Assembly: GCF_000745015.1 (NCBI RefSeq)
Contig: NZ_JQNA01000001.1
Location: 558,001-622,000, forward strand
Length of the DNA stretch: 64,000 nt
Origin: Burkholderia sp. 9120
GTDB taxonomy: Bacteria > Pseudomonadota > Gammaproteobacteria > Burkholderiales > Burkholderiaceae
Reading direction: 5' to 3'
Below the pieces are notes generated by a model, which saw only the letters and a list, made by a program, of their open reading frames with translations, searched no databases and was not told the DNA's origin. Shown one piece after another: positions 29,732 to 43,608 of this stretch (within the stretch, counting starts at the first letter, position 1; every line of letters starts with the position of its first letter). The position numbers were made by a program, and so were the translations under genes.

Positions 29732-30682
29732 GTGAGCGACCAGTTGCAAAAATTCATGTTCAGCGCGGCGCCGGTGCGCGGCGAGATCGTTTCGCTGCGC
29801 AATACCTGGCAGGAAGTGCTGACGCGCCGTGATTATCCGGCGCCCGTGCGGACGATTCTGGGCGAAATGATGGCCGCGTGCGCGCTGCTGTCGGCGAACC
29901 TCAAGTTCAACGGTACCCTCATCATGCAGATTTTCGGCGACGGCCCGGTCAAGATGCTGGTGGTCCAGTGCGGCTCCGATCTGTCGATGCGCGCCACCGC
30001 CAAGCTGTCGGGCGAATCGGCCGAAACGATCGACGAAACCACCAGCATGATCGACCTGCTCAACGCGAGCGGCCACGGCCGCTGCGTGATCACGCTCGAC
30101 CCCGCGGAGAAGCAGCCGGGCCAGCAGCCGTATCAAAGTATCGTGCCGCTGTCGGGCGTGGACGGCCCGCTGAAGTCGATGGCCGAAGTGCTCGAGCACT
30201 ACATGCATCACTCGGAGCAGCTCGACACGCGCCTGTGGCTCGCGGCGAACACCGAGCGCGCGGTCGGCATGCTGCTGCAAAAGCTGCCCGGCGACGGCGG
30301 CATCGTCCCGCATCCGGGTGAACTGGACGCCGATACGTGGGAACGCGTCTGCACGCTCGGCGGCACGTTGTCGCAAGACGAGTTGCTGAAGGAAGAGCCG
30401 GAAACCGTGTTCCGCCGTCTATTCTGGCAGGAAAACGTCCAGCACTTCGAGCCTGCGCAGGCGCGTTTCGAATGCACCTGCTCGCGCGAAAAAGTCGGCG
30501 CGATGCTGAAAATGCTGGGCCGCGAAGAGGTGGACAGCGTGATCGAAGAGCGCGGTCACGTGGAGATTCATTGCGAGTTCTGCAACCAGCGCTATGAATT
30601 CGATCCGGTCGACGTGGCGCAACTTTTTGTCGCCAATGCGCTCTCACAAGGGGTGTCGCCGGCGGCCGACCAGCGGCACTGA
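29732..30682 (+). CDS. hslO: Redox-regulated chaperone Hsp33
   Basis: Hsp33 is a cytosolic holdase switched on by oxidation and mild unfolding. The 316-residue protein has the C-terminal zinc switch CTC (FECTCSREK) and CEFC (HCEFCNQRYEF), the CxC...CxxC arrangement. The start is a GTG at 29732 with GAGG upstream; the longer frame begins inside the previous gene and is rejected. Two hairpins follow its stop, the second a likely terminator. Confidence 0.96.
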   Translation: MSDQLQKFMFSAAPVRGEIVSLRNTWQEVLTRRDYPAPVRTILGEMMAACALLSANLKFNGTLIMQIFGDGPVKMLVVQCGSDLSMRATAKLSGESAETIDETTSMIDLLNASGHGRCVITLDPAEKQPGQQPYQSIVPLSGVDGPLKSMAEVLEHYMHHSEQLDTRLWLAANTERAVGMLLQKLPGDGGIVPHPGELDADTWERVCTLGGTLSQDELLKEEPETVFRRLFWQENVQHFEPAQARFECTCSREKVGAMLKMLGREEVDSVIEERGHVEIHCEFCNQRYEFDPVDVAQLFVANALSQGVSPAADQRH

Positions 30683-30716
30683 AACGGCCGACCGACGCGG
30701 GCTTTCATGCCCTTTC

Positions 30717-30740
30717 GAGCGATGAGCCGGTTCATCGCTC
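30717..30740 (+). other. 9-bp stem-loop after hslO
   Basis: GAGCGATGA (30717-30725) and TCATCGCTC (30732-30740) form a perfect 9-bp stem with a 6-base loop. It lies about 35 bases after the hslO stop and just before a longer terminator hairpin. Confidence 0.55.
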
Positions 30741-30755
30741 GTGCATCACGGCAGG

Positions 30756-30808
30756 AAAATAGCGCGCCGCCCGTCGCCTTCATGGGGTTCCAGCGGCGCG
30801 CTATTTTT
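30756..30808 (+). terminator. Terminator-like hairpin after hslO
   Basis: AAAATAGCGCGCCGC and its exact complement form a 15-bp stem around a 22-base loop, and the right arm ends in a T-run (CTATTTTT). It lies about 75 bases past hslO and before the small lipoprotein gene. Confidence 0.8.
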
Positions 30809-30881
30809 GATGATTGTGTTGAATCATTGGCTGGCCACGCTGCAAATCATTCGCCACGCATCCGGCCGATGGAGATCGAAC

Positions 30882-31271
30882 ATGAATAAAACCGTTTCGT
30901 TGAACCGCTACGCACGACTGTTCGCGGTGTCGGCCGTCGTGGCCGGTAGCGCCGCATTGACCGGCTGCGTGATGGACCCGCCGGGGCCGTCGCCAATTTA
31001 TAGCCGTTTGCCGGCCGATCAGTCGGGCATGGCCGCCACCGCGCAGCCGCTCACGCCTGAAGAGCGCCAGCGCTACGACGCGATCGATCAACAGGTCATG
31101 ACCGAGCAGAATCAGGCCATTGCCGCCGAAAACGCGGCGCAGGCGTGGTCGCGTTACTATTCGCCGCAACCGGTTTCCGTGTATGGCAGCTATTACGGCG
31201 GCGGTGGTGGTTGGGGCCGTGGCTGGGGCACGGGTGTCGGGGTCGGGTATTCGCCGTACTGGGGTTGGTGA
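30882..31271 (+). CDS. Small putative lipoprotein
   Basis: This 129-residue precursor has a signal peptide with lipobox LTGC; the lipidated Cys is near residue 28, followed by VMDPPGPSP. The mature part has a helical, charged segment (LTPEERQRYDAIDQQVMTEQNQAIAAE). It ends in a Tyr/Gly-rich tail with repeated GGGW and GWG (YGSYYGGGGGWGRGW). I do not recognise the family beyond a Burkholderia-type envelope protein. The ATG at 30882 is used; the longer frame contains no signal sequence. Confidence 0.8.
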   Translation: MNKTVSLNRYARLFAVSAVVAGSAALTGCVMDPPGPSPIYSRLPADQSGMAATAQPLTPEERQRYDAIDQQVMTEQNQAIAAENAAQAWSRYYSPQPVSVYGSYYGGGGGWGRGWGTGVGVGYSPYWGW

Positions 31272-31315
31272 ACGCCTCGCCTGGCGGCGCCCACGTGCAG
31301 AGGCATCGCCCAAAG

Positions 31316-31345
31316 AAAAAGCCGCTTTTTAAGCGGCTTTTTTAA
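31316..31345 (+). terminator. Terminator after the small lipoprotein gene
   Basis: AAAAAGCCGCTT, a TTT loop and AAGCGGCTTTTTT form a strong hairpin with a run of T on the plus strand. It sits about 45 bases after the stop. With A-runs on the left arm it can also serve ftsB on the minus strand. Confidence 0.9.
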
Positions 31346-31398
31346 TTCTCATGCGACTCACACTCAGCAGGCATTGATCGCGCGTTGCACGACCCGAC

Positions 31399-31833
31399 TC
31401 AATGCGCGGGCTTCTTCTCTTTCGCCGCGCTCTTCGCACCGTGCTTGCGATCCGGCTTCGCACGCGACTCCGGATTCGGCACCATATGCAGCGGCGCCGC
31501 CGAAACCTCGCCGCGCGTCGACGTCGTCACCGACGGCGTGTTCGCAGCCGGCAACGGCGCGTTCGGTGACACGAACTGCACGAACACTTCGCCGTCTTTC
31601 ACCATGCCCATTTCGTAGCGCGCCCGCTCTTCCACCGCGGCCGTGCCGTTCTGCAAATCCTGCACTTCACCCTGAATACGCTCGTTGCGCACTTTCGAAT
31701 CGGTGTTCTTCTGCAGTTGCTGCGCCAGTTGCTGCTGCAACTCGTGCACGCGCAACCAGCCGCCGTGTCCCCACCAGAGCGGGTACTGGATCAGCGCCAG
31801 CAGAACGATCAGGACAGCAGTGACAAGCCGCAT
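31399..31833 (-). CDS. ftsB: Cell division protein FtsB
   Basis: FtsB is a small bitopic protein of the FtsQLB divisome complex. The protein has one N-terminal membrane helix ([21 protein letters not shown], about 1-21) and a periplasmic coiled coil ([27 protein letters not shown]). At 144 residues it is longer than the E. coli protein (103) because of a C-terminal polar/alanine-rich tail. It follows eno, the classic eno-ftsB order. Confidence 0.95.
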   Translation of the reverse strand: MRLVTAVLIVLLALIQYPLWWGHGGWLRVHELQQQLAQQLQKNTDSKVRNERIQGEVQDLQNGTAAVEERARYEMGMVKDGEVFVQFVSPNAPLPAANTPSVTTSTRGEVSAAPLHMVPNPESRAKPDRKHGAKSAAKEKKPAH

Positions 31834-31855
31834 GAAGTAAGCACAATAAATACGC

Positions 31856-31882
31856 GCCGCCCTGCGCTATACGCAGGGCGGC
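31856..31882 (-). other. 11-bp perfect stem-loop between eno and ftsB
   Basis: GCCGCCCTGCG (31856-31866) and CGCAGGGCGGC (31872-31882) flank a CTATA loop. It lies in the 128-base gap after eno and before ftsB. The sequence after it on the minus strand is only mildly T-rich (GTATTTATTG), so it could partly terminate eno transcripts or stabilise them. Confidence 0.65.
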
Positions 31883-31961
31883 GAGGTGAATCAGAAACGA
31901 AGGGCAACCGGCTCATCGGTTAGCGCGGGTGAAGTGACCAGAACTTTGGCCAGAACACACA

Positions 31962-36049
<4,088 letters not shown>

Positions 36050-36133
36050 TCATGGCGGCGGCACTTGCGCCGCGCCGATCATGCACCGTTTTTCCGTCAC
36101 GGCGTTCTCGAGGCCCACGGCCTCACGCCGAGC

Positions 36134-36931
36134 TCACCGCTCCAGCTCGCGCAACATCCGCTGCACGGCGCGGGCGGTTTCGAGCGGTTTTTCCATCGGA
36201 TACAGATGGCTGCCCTCGATCCACTCCACATGACCGCCGGTCGCGCGGCGGGTCGCATCGAGACCGGCCTGGCGGATTTCCTTGGACCGCGTGCCGGCGA
36301 TAAACCCGACCGGCACCGGCGCGCCCCGGGCCAGCCGCGAGCCGAGCGTATGCGGCAAGGTCTTGTAGATCTGATATTCGGTACGGCGATCGAACGCCAG
36401 TGCGCGGGCGCCGTCGACCGAAGTTTGCGGAATACCGAAGTCAATGTAATCGGACAGCATGCGTTCGTCCCAGCGCGCGAACGCCGGCTTCGAATGAAAA
36501 TGCCGCCACGCCTCGTCGCGGCTCGCCCATTGGGTGCGCCGCGTGCGGGTGGCGGCCGCGGGCGACAGGCGTTCGTCGAGGCCGGTCCATTGCGACACGC
36601 GCAACATGCTGCTGCGCCAGCCGGCGATCACCGGCGAATCGAGCATCACGACGCCCCTCACCCACTGCGGCTTTTTCAGCGCGGCCATCAGCGACAGATA
36701 ACCGCCGAGCGAATGGCCCACCAGCCAGACCGGCTGCTCGTACGCGCGACCGATGTCGTCGAGCAGTTGCTCGACCAGATGCGGCCAGTCCTGGGTCACC
36801 GGGTAACGCGCGTCGTGACCGATGCGCTCGATGGAGCGCAGTTCGTAGTCGTCGGCGAGTTCGGCGAAGATCGTCCGATAGGTCGACGCCGGAAAACCGT
36901 TCGCGTGCGAGAAGTGAATGATGTTTTTCAA
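36134..36931 (-). CDS. Alpha/beta hydrolase
   Basis: This 265-residue alpha/beta hydrolase has IIHFSHANGFPASTYR (oxyanion region) at the N-terminus and the nucleophile elbow VGHSLGGYLS near residue 92. A likely catalytic His lies in EGSHLYPMEKP. It ends near the pyrG promoter region, with a 171-base gap (35963-36133) that shows no gene. Substrate unknown. Confidence 0.88.
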   Translation of the reverse strand: MKNIIHFSHANGFPASTYRTIFAELADDYELRSIERIGHDARYPVTQDWPHLVEQLLDDIGRAYEQPVWLVGHSLGGYLSLMAALKKPQWVRGVVMLDSPVIAGWRSSMLRVSQWTGLDERLSPAAATRTRRTQWASRDEAWRHFHSKPAFARWDERMLSDYIDFGIPQTSVDGARALAFDRRTEYQIYKTLPHTLGSRLARGAPVPVGFIAGTRSKEIRQAGLDATRRATGGHVEWIEGSHLYPMEKPLETARAVQRMLRELER

Positions 36932-37009
36932 CTGCGGCTATCTCCGTTCTGTTTTTTTCGAGCGGGGCCGGTGGTCGCCCGTTTTTTGACGATCGGGCCG
37001 GCGATCCAG

Positions 37010-39927
37010 TCAGCGATCCATCCAGTAGCGGCGCTGTACGTCGCGATAACGCTCGAGCGTCAGCGTGACGCCTTGCGTGCCCGAGCCGGATTGCGCGCCA
37101 CGCGCCGGATCGACCTCGACTTCAACCCGCACCGCACCGTCCGCATCGCTGCGCCCCAGCTCGATCCGCCTTGCCCGGTAGCGCTCGAACACGCCCGCGT
37201 CCGGATGATGAAAACGGTTGCGATAGCCTACCTGAAATAGCGCGATGAGCGGTTCGATAGAGTCGAGGAACGGCTCGGTCGACGAGGTCTTGCTGCCGTG
37301 ATGCGGCACGACCAGCACCTGCGCGCGCAACGCGTCGCGGGCGCGCGCGAGCAGCACGCGTTCGACCGGCGCCTCGATGTCCGCCGTCAGCAAGGCCGCG
37401 ATGCGCGGGGGCGGCGTTTGAACGGGCGCGAGAGGTGGGCTCGTGGATAGGTCGGTTGCGGTGTTGGCTGAGGCAACGAACGGCGCAGCCGATCGCGGGC
37501 CACCGCCGGAACCGCTCAACGAATCCGATCCTGACTCGTCTGCAGCCCCCAACGTACTGACCCGCAGCACACAACAATGCGCATTGGGCTTACCTTGCAG
37601 CGGCCCGGCGTCGGGCCACAACATCGCGAACTCGACGCCGTCCCACTGCCAGCGCTGCCCCGCCGCACAGGGCAGCGTCTCGGCGCCGTGCTGCTTCGCG
37701 TTCGACCACAACGCGTTCTCCGGCGCCAACGCCGCCACCATTTGACGAACCTCGATCGCGTCGAGCACGGCGGGCGCGCCGCCCGAGTGATCGGAATCGG
37801 CGTGGCTGATGATCAGCGTATCGAGCGCGTTCACGCCAAGCGCCTGTAAAAACGGCACGACCACGCGCTCGCCCGCGTGGGTCGATTCCGGTCCCGGCCC
37901 GGCGTCGAACAGCAGCCTGTGATGGGCCGTTTCGATCAGCACCGACGTGCCTTGGCCGACGTCGAGCGCGGTTAAACGGAAACCACCAGGCAAAGGTCCG
38001 TTTGACGGCGGCAGCAGCAGCGGCAACCAGGTGAGCGGCGCGGCCCAGCGCAACGGCCAGCCGCGCGGCGCGAGACACCAGAGCACACCGACCGTCGCCG
38101 CGGCGAGCGTCCAGGCGTCCGGTTGCGGCAACCGCCACAACGCCCACGCAGGACCGGACAGCATCTGCAAACCCGACGTCAGCCAATCGAGCAACGCATG
38201 CGCGCTTTGGAACGCGTAGGCATCGAACGGCGCGGGCAGCACGACGCCGGCCAGCACCGCCGGCGTGACGAACAGGCTCACCCACGGAATCGCGAACGCG
38301 TTCGCAAGCGGGCCGACCAGCGGAATCTGCGCGAACCAGTAGACAGTCAGCGGCGCGAGCGCGACGGTCACCGCGAACTGCACATGCGCGGCGCTACGCA
38401 GGCGTTCGACGAAAGCCCGAGCACGGCGACGCAGATCGGCGCGCACGCTCGACCACCGGCTCGACGCGGCGTTGGCGTTGGCGTTGGCGTTGGCGTTGGC
38501 GTTGGCGTTGGCGTTGGCTTCGGCTTCGGCTTCGGCTTCGGCTTCGGCTTCGTCGCCCTCTCCCCCATGGTGCTGTTCGTGATCCTGCACGCGCGGCCGC
38601 CCCGACACCGCGAACAGAATCGCCGCCACCGCGCAGAACGACAGCCAGAATCCCGCCGACACCACCGCCCACGGATCGATCAGCAGCACCAGCCCCAGCG
38701 CCCACGCCAGCACCACCGACCGGGCGACATGGCGGCCACTGACAAACGCCAGCGCGAGGACACCGGCCATCCATAGCGCGCGCTGCGCCGGCACGTTGAA
38801 ACCGGCCAATGCGGCATGCAGGGCCGCGAACAGCGCGCCGCCCGCCACCGCGACGATCTGCGCGGGCAGCCACAACGACCAGTCACGGCCGATCCAGCCC
38901 GAGCGCCGCCACAGCGCGCCCGCCAGCCATCCGGCGAGACCGGCGGCGAAGCCGATGTGCAATCCCGAGATCGCCACCAGATGACTCGTGCCCGTGCCGC
39001 GCATCAGCAGCCAGTCGGCCGCGCTGACTTCGTCCTGCGCGCCGATCGCCAGCGCCACGACGATGCCCCGATGCGGCGCGTCGGCGAGCACGGCGTCGAT
39101 CCGTGCGCGCAAGGCCGCGCGCCAGCGATCCACAGTGACGCTCACACCGTGCGCGGCACCCGGCAATCGAGAAGCCAAAGCCGGTGCGCTCACGTAGCCG
39201 GTCGCTCGCACGTTGCGGGCGAGCAGGTTCGCTTCCGCGTCGCGCACGCCGAAGTTCGCGTTGCCGTGCGGACGTTTGAGACGCACCGTCAGACGCCAGC
39301 GCTCGCCCGGTTCGAGCGGCGGCGGCGGCGCTTCCTGGGCGATCCACGACAGTTGAATCACGCGCGGGAAGGCGGCGATCGGCGCGTCGGCCGACTCGAC
39401 CTCGAATAGAAACCGGGCGCCGTTTTCATCGCGCGACGGCAGGCCTTTGATGCTGCCGGTCACGACAATGTCGCGGCCTTCCCAGTCGTTCGGCAAGCCC
39501 ACGGCGAGCCGTACGTCCGCGCGCCACGCGGCATAGCCGAAGCCTGCGCAGATTGCCGCGCACCAGATGCCGGTCCAGATGGCAAAGGTCCTTAGACGCC
39601 GGTTGCAACAGATGGCGCGTATGCGGACGCTCCATGCGCGAACAGACGTCGCGACCCATGCAGAAGTCCGCCGCCAAGCCTTGGCCAAAGCCGAAGCCGT
39701 GGCCGTGGCCGTGGCCGGAGCCGGAGCCGCGGTGATATGGGCGGCCGCAGCGAAACCGGCAGCTGCGTTGGTGGCCCTGGCCCCACCCTCACGCGCTCCC
39801 CAAACCGCAACGGCCACCCCACTCCCCCAACCACCACCAACCCAAGCCACCCCCACCACCCCGGCAACACCGCCTGCCGCTGCAACCCGGCCACACCCAA
39901 CGCAAACCCGCACCACCACGCCCGCAT
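37010..39927 (-). CDS. comEC: ComEC/Rec2 DNA-uptake channel protein, with an apparent frameshift near the 5' end
   Basis: ComEC forms the inner-membrane channel for single-stranded DNA in natural transformation. The main frame (from about 39800 down to 37010) has the N-terminal DUF4131-like region (GYAAWRADVRLAVGLP). It also has the Competence core (GTGTSHLVAISGLHIG) and a C-terminal MBL-like domain with HADSDHSGG and VVPHHGSKTSS. The family-like beginning MRAWWCGFALGVAGLQRQ starts at the ATG at 39925-39927, preceded by GGAGG, but it lies in a different frame. One extra base in a G-rich stretch near 39815-39855 would join the two. The main frame has no sensible ATG of its own. In-frame hexanucleotide repeats encode (AE)n(AN)n near 38471-38554. 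It could be a real disruption or a sequencing error. Confidence 0.8.
38471..38554 (-). repeat. Hexanucleotide repeats inside comEC encoding Ala-Asn and Ala-Glu runs
   Basis: On the plus strand, GTTGGC is repeated eight times exactly (38471-38518), followed by TTCGGC five times (38519-38548) and a variant copy TTCGTC. As the unit is 6 bases, gain or loss of units keeps the reading frame and lengthens or shortens the run of Ala-Asn and Ala-Glu dipeptides. They fall in a hydrophilic stretch between membrane segments. Confidence 0.92.
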
Positions 39928-40038
39928 ACCGCCTCCGCCCAGCCATCGCCGGACAGCACAACGTCCAACGAACAGGCGTCAGCAAGCCCGCCGGACGTGG
40001 ATATCGCCCGGCGCGAACCCTTCAAACCATCGAGTCAA

Positions 40039-40827
40039 TTATGCAGAGGAAAGCGCCAGCCGCGGCAACGCGGCGAGCGCGTTAGCCGTTGTGCCTAGGG
40101 CGGCTTCGTCGGCGCTCATGCCCCGCAGTTGCGCGAGGCCCGCGCCGATCGCCGGAATCTGCTCCGGCGAGTTGCGCTGTTTATAGATCCACGAAGGCGC
40201 GATGTCCGGCGCATCGGTCTCGACGACCAGCGCATCGAACGGCAATTGCTCGGCGAGCCGGCGGATCTGCCGCGCGCGCTCGAACGTCAGATTGCCGCCG
40301 AAGCCGAGATGCATGCCCTGATCGAGATAGGCTTGCGCCTGCTGAAAACTGCCATTGAACGCGTGCGCGATGCCGCGATGAATCTGCTGCCGACGCAGCC
40401 CCGCGATCACCTGATCCTGCGATTTGCGCACATGGCAAATCACCGGCAGATCGAATTCGCGCGCGAGCTGCAGTTGTCCGTTATAGAAAAACTGCTGGCG
40501 CGCGTCGTCGAGACCGTCGACGAAATAATCGAGCCCAATCTCGCCGATGCCGACGAACAGCGGATCGTCCAGACTCGCCTCGACCTCCATGCGCAGCAAA
40601 TCGAGATCGCTGTCCAGCGCGCCCGGCGTGAACAGCGGATGAATGCCGAGCGCGTACGCGCCGCCTTCGACCCGATGCGCCAACTCACGCACCGCCGCGA
40701 AATTCTGGCGGCCGATCGCCGGAATCACGATCCGTCCGACGCCCGCCGCGCGCGCCGCCGCCGCGACGGCATCGCGGTCGGCGTCGAATTCGGAAGCGTC
40801 GAGATGACAGTGGGTATCGATCCACAT
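40039..40827 (-). CDS. TatD-family deoxyribonuclease / metal hydrolase
   Basis: This 262-residue TIM-barrel metallohydrolase of the TatD/YcfH type starts MWIDTHCHLDASEFDADR. It has FVGIGEIGLDYF, LPVICHVRKSQDQV, GIAHAFNGSFQQAQ and VVETDAPDIAP, the expected metal-site strands. Relatives act on DNA 3' ends. It lies between lolD and comEC. The gap to the comEC start (39928-40038) shows nothing. Confidence 0.94.
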   Translation of the reverse strand: MWIDTHCHLDASEFDADRDAVAAAARAAGVGRIVIPAIGRQNFAAVRELAHRVEGGAYALGIHPLFTPGALDSDLDLLRMEVEASLDDPLFVGIGEIGLDYFVDGLDDARQQFFYNGQLQLAREFDLPVICHVRKSQDQVIAGLRRQQIHRGIAHAFNGSFQQAQAYLDQGMHLGFGGNLTFERARQIRRLAEQLPFDALVVETDAPDIAPSWIYKQRNSPEQIPAIGAGLAQLRGMSADEAALGTTANALAALPRLALSSA

Positions 40828-40894
40828 GGCGTGTCCGGCTATGCGCGCAGCGTTAGACGATCAGACGATCAGATCGCCGGTGTAATCAGGCCAC

Positions 40895-41638
40895 TCAAAC
40901 CGGCACCGCCGGTTCTTCATAGAGCACGCCTTCGCGCAGCCGCATGATGCGGTCGCAACGTCCGGCCAGCTCGGGATCGTGCGTGACGATCACGAAGCTG
41001 GTCTCCATGGTTTGCGACAGTTCGAGCATCAGATTGAACACGGTATCCGCAGTGCCGCCGTCGAGATTGCCGGTCGGTTCATCGGCAAGCACGCAGGCGG
41101 GTTTGGTCACCAGCGCCCGCGCAATCGCCACCCGCTGACGCTCGCCGCCCGACAACTCGCCCGGACGATGTTTCGCACGATGCCCCATGCCGACCCGCTC
41201 CAGCACTGCGAGCGCTTCGCGGCGCGCGACTTCGGTCGGCAGGCGACGAATCCGCAGCGGCATCGCGACGTTGTCGAGCGCGGTGAATTCCGGCAGCAAA
41301 TGGTGGAACTGATAGACGAAACCCAGCGCGCGATTGCGCAGGTCGTTGCGTTCGCGCTCGGAGAGTTTCGTGAACGGCTTGCCCATCACGGACACCTGAC
41401 CCGTGCTCGGATCGTCGAGCCCGCCAAGCACATGCAGCAACGTGCTCTTGCCGGAACCCGACGCGCCGACGATCGCCAGTTTTTCGCCGCGCCGCACGCT
41501 CAGTTGCGTGTTGTTGAGCACCTGCACGTTCAAGCCGCCCTGCACGAACGCTTTGGAGATGCCGGTCGCTTCGAGCACGTACGGATACGGCACGTTGTCC
41601 TGAGAAGTCATGGGTAAAGTTGCGGTTCGGTCATTCAT
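40895..41638 (-). CDS. lolD: LolD, ATPase of the lipoprotein-releasing ABC transporter
   Basis: LolD powers LolCE-type extraction of lipoproteins from the inner membrane. The 247-residue ABC ATPase has Walker [10 protein letters not shown] at about 58-66, the signature [15 protein letters not shown], and Walker [15 protein letters not shown] chose the ATG at 41638 ([10 protein letters not shown]), with GGAG about 9 bases upstream; it overlaps the lolC stop by 8 bases, so the two are coupled. The ATG at 41611 lacks a ribosome site. Confidence 0.97.
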   Translation of the reverse strand: MNDRTATLPMTSQDNVPYPYVLEATGISKAFVQGGLNVQVLNNTQLSVRRGEKLAIVGASGSGKSTLLHVLGGLDDPSTGQVSVMGKPFTKLSERERNDLRNRALGFVYQFHHLLPEFTALDNVAMPLRIRRLPTEVARREALAVLERVGMGHRAKHRPGELSGGERQRVAIARALVTKPACVLADEPTGNLDGGTADTVFNLMLELSQTMETSFVIVTHDPELAGRCDRIMRLREGVLYEEPAVPV

Positions 41639-42884
41639 AGCGCAGTGCCTCCGCAGGGCGGACTTTCGCACCGCGCCAACTCGGGTAAAGCGTGGCCAGC
41701 GCCGACATCGCGAAGGCGATGAGGCCGATCCGTGCGACGTCGGCCGGAATCAGTTCGGACGGCAGTTCATTGATGAAGTACACCGACGGCGGCAGGAATT
41801 GCACGCCGAGCACATGCTCGATCATCGGCACGAGCCACGGAATGCTCCACGCGATCAGGCAGCCGAGCGCGACGCCCGTCGCCGTGCCAATAAAGCCGAT
41901 CGTCACGCCCTGCACCACGAAAATCTTCATGATCGAGCGAGGCTGCGCGCCGAGCGTGCGCAGAATCGCGATGTCGGCCTGCTTGTTGGTCACGGTCATG
42001 ACCAGCGACGACACCAGATTGAACGCCGCCACCGCAATGATCAGCGTGAGGATGATGAACATCATGCGTTTTTCGATCTGCACCGCCGAGAACCAGGTCT
42101 TGTTCTGCTGCGTCCAGTCGCGAATGTAGAGGTCGCCGGACAAGGTCCGGGCGAGCTGGTGCGCGACCTCCGGCGCGCGCTGCATGTCGGTCAGGCGCAA
42201 GCGCACGCCGGTCGGCGCGGGCAGCCGGAACAGCGCCTGCGCGTCTTTGATATTGATCAGCGCGAGCGTGCTGTCGTACTCGTAATGCCCGGACTCGAAG
42301 ATGCCCACCACCGTGAACTGCTTCAGCCGCGGCAGCATGCCGGCAGGCGTGATGGTGCCTTCGGGCGCGACCAGCGTGATCTTGTCGTTGACCTGCACGC
42401 CGAGATTGCTGGCGAGATCGGCGCCCAGCACGATGCCGAAGTCGCCCGGCACCAGCGCGTTCAGCGTGCCGCCTTTCATCTCCTTACCGATGTCGGACAC
42501 TTCCGGCTCCAGCGACGGCTCGACGCCGCGCAGCGCCACGCCGCTCACGGCGTCCTGACGCGTGAGCAGCGCCTGCGCCTCGACATACGGGGCCGCGCCG
42601 ATCACTTCCTTGTTCTGGCGCGCTTCCTGGGCAGTCAGTTGCCAGTTGGGCATCGACCCGGTCGGCGAAAAAATTTCGACGTGCGCGAGCACCGACAACA
42701 TGCGGTCGCGCACCTCTTTCTGGAAACCGTTCATCACCGACAACACGACGATCAACGCCGCGACGCCGAGCGCGATGCCGGACATCGACACCAGCGCGAT
42801 GAAGGAGATGAAGCCGTTACCGGTCGTGCGTTTGCCGGCGCGGGTGTAGCGCCAGCCAATCTGCCATTCGTAGGGAAATTTCAA
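41631..42884 (-). CDS. lolC: Lipoprotein-releasing system membrane protein LolC/LolE
   Basis: This is the membrane-spanning partner of LolD. The 417-residue protein has the family N-terminus [18 protein letters not shown], a first membrane helix ([30 protein letters not shown]) and a large periplasmic domain (about residues 50-260). Three C-terminal helices follow. The start is a TTG at 42882-42884 with AAAAGGA upstream; no ATG gives the conserved N-terminus. Only one such gene is seen, so lipoprotein release may use a single-subunit (LolF-like) dimer; the sequence cannot settle that. The gap to the next gene (42885-43187) holds nothing recognisable. Confidence 0.94.
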   Translation of the reverse strand: MKFPYEWQIGWRYTRAGKRTTGNGFISFIALVSMSGIALGVAALIVVLSVMNGFQKEVRDRMLSVLAHVEIFSPTGSMPNWQLTAQEARQNKEVIGAAPYVEAQALLTRQDAVSGVALRGVEPSLEPEVSDIGKEMKGGTLNALVPGDFGIVLGADLASNLGVQVNDKITLVAPEGTITPAGMLPRLKQFTVVGIFESGHYEYDSTLALINIKDAQALFRLPAPTGVRLRLTDMQRAPEVAHQLARTLSGDLYIRDWTQQNKTWFSAVQIEKRMMFIILTLIIAVAAFNLVSSLVMTVTNKQADIAILRTLGAQPRSIMKIFVVQGVTIGFIGTATGVALGCLIAWSIPWLVPMIEHVLGVQFLPPSVYFINELPSELIPADVARIGLIAFAMSALATLYPSWRGAKVRPAEALRYE

Positions 42885-43187
42885 GCGAATCCTTTTCTGC
42901 GTTCTTCGGCTTCGTGCCGCGCACGCGGGCGTGAAGCGCCTGTCGTGCGGCCCGAGCGTCGTGATCATTGGTGTCGCGGCGACGCGGATGGTTCCGGTGC
43001 GGCGCGCCAGCTCGTAGCAATGCGCGCGCCACGGCTCACCGCCGCCGCGCAGCGCCACCTCTCATTGTTGTCTGAAAGCCGGCCACTGCGGTCGTCACCG
43101 CCGATCAAGCGCGAAGTTTGCCATACAATCCCGCGGACTCGCGGACTGCAGCCTCGTTGTCGCCGCTGAAGCAGGTCGCGGCCGCCG

Positions 43188-43433
43188 CTAAAGCAGGTTA
43201 TAGCGCTCGCGCAGCCCGTTGATAATGTCCGCGGCGGCCTTGCTGGCCAACCCGCGCGCATCGGCGTCGCGGCGGTCGCGGTGCAGATGGCTGATGTCCC
43301 AGTTGCAGCCCCGCTCGTCGTCCTCGGTCTCGTGAAAGCCAGTTGGAATCCAGCCGGCGGTGGCCGGATCGGCATCGAGCGCCTTCACGACCAGCGCGAG
43401 CAGTTCCTGCTCGCTTTTGAGTTCACGCGGCAT
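43188..43433 (-). CDS. Small protein of unknown function
   Basis: The predicted protein has 81 residues and starts at MPRELKSEQELLALVVKALD. It is soluble and acidic, with a TrpAsp-bearing central segment (NWDISHLHRDRRDADARG) and two probable helices. I do not recognise the family, and no signal peptide or membrane helix is visible. It is the first minus-strand gene upstream of lolC-lolD, separated by about 300 bases. A frame on the same strand opens further upstream but begins in arginine-rich sequence and is not chosen. Confidence 0.72.
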   Translation of the reverse strand: MPRELKSEQELLALVVKALDADPATAGWIPTGFHETEDDERGCNWDISHLHRDRRDADARGLASKAAADIINGLRERYNLL

Positions 43434-43608
43434 ACCCGTCTCCCTCTTTATGAGCGCGGTTCCGCCGCGCGCGGCTGCTGCGACGCCTGGACGGCGGCGC
43501 ACCGGTCGACCGCCCGCCGCGATCCGTCGAATGGGCAGGCGATGTCAGCTATGTCTGGTCTGCGATGGTCTGAATACTCGCACTCTTTGCCCTACAATGC
43601 GCAGCATC

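Noticed and set aside
28899..29735. 278-codon plus-strand frame over the gamma-carbonic anhydrase gene
   Set aside because: It is in another frame of a gene with clear hexapeptide repeats.
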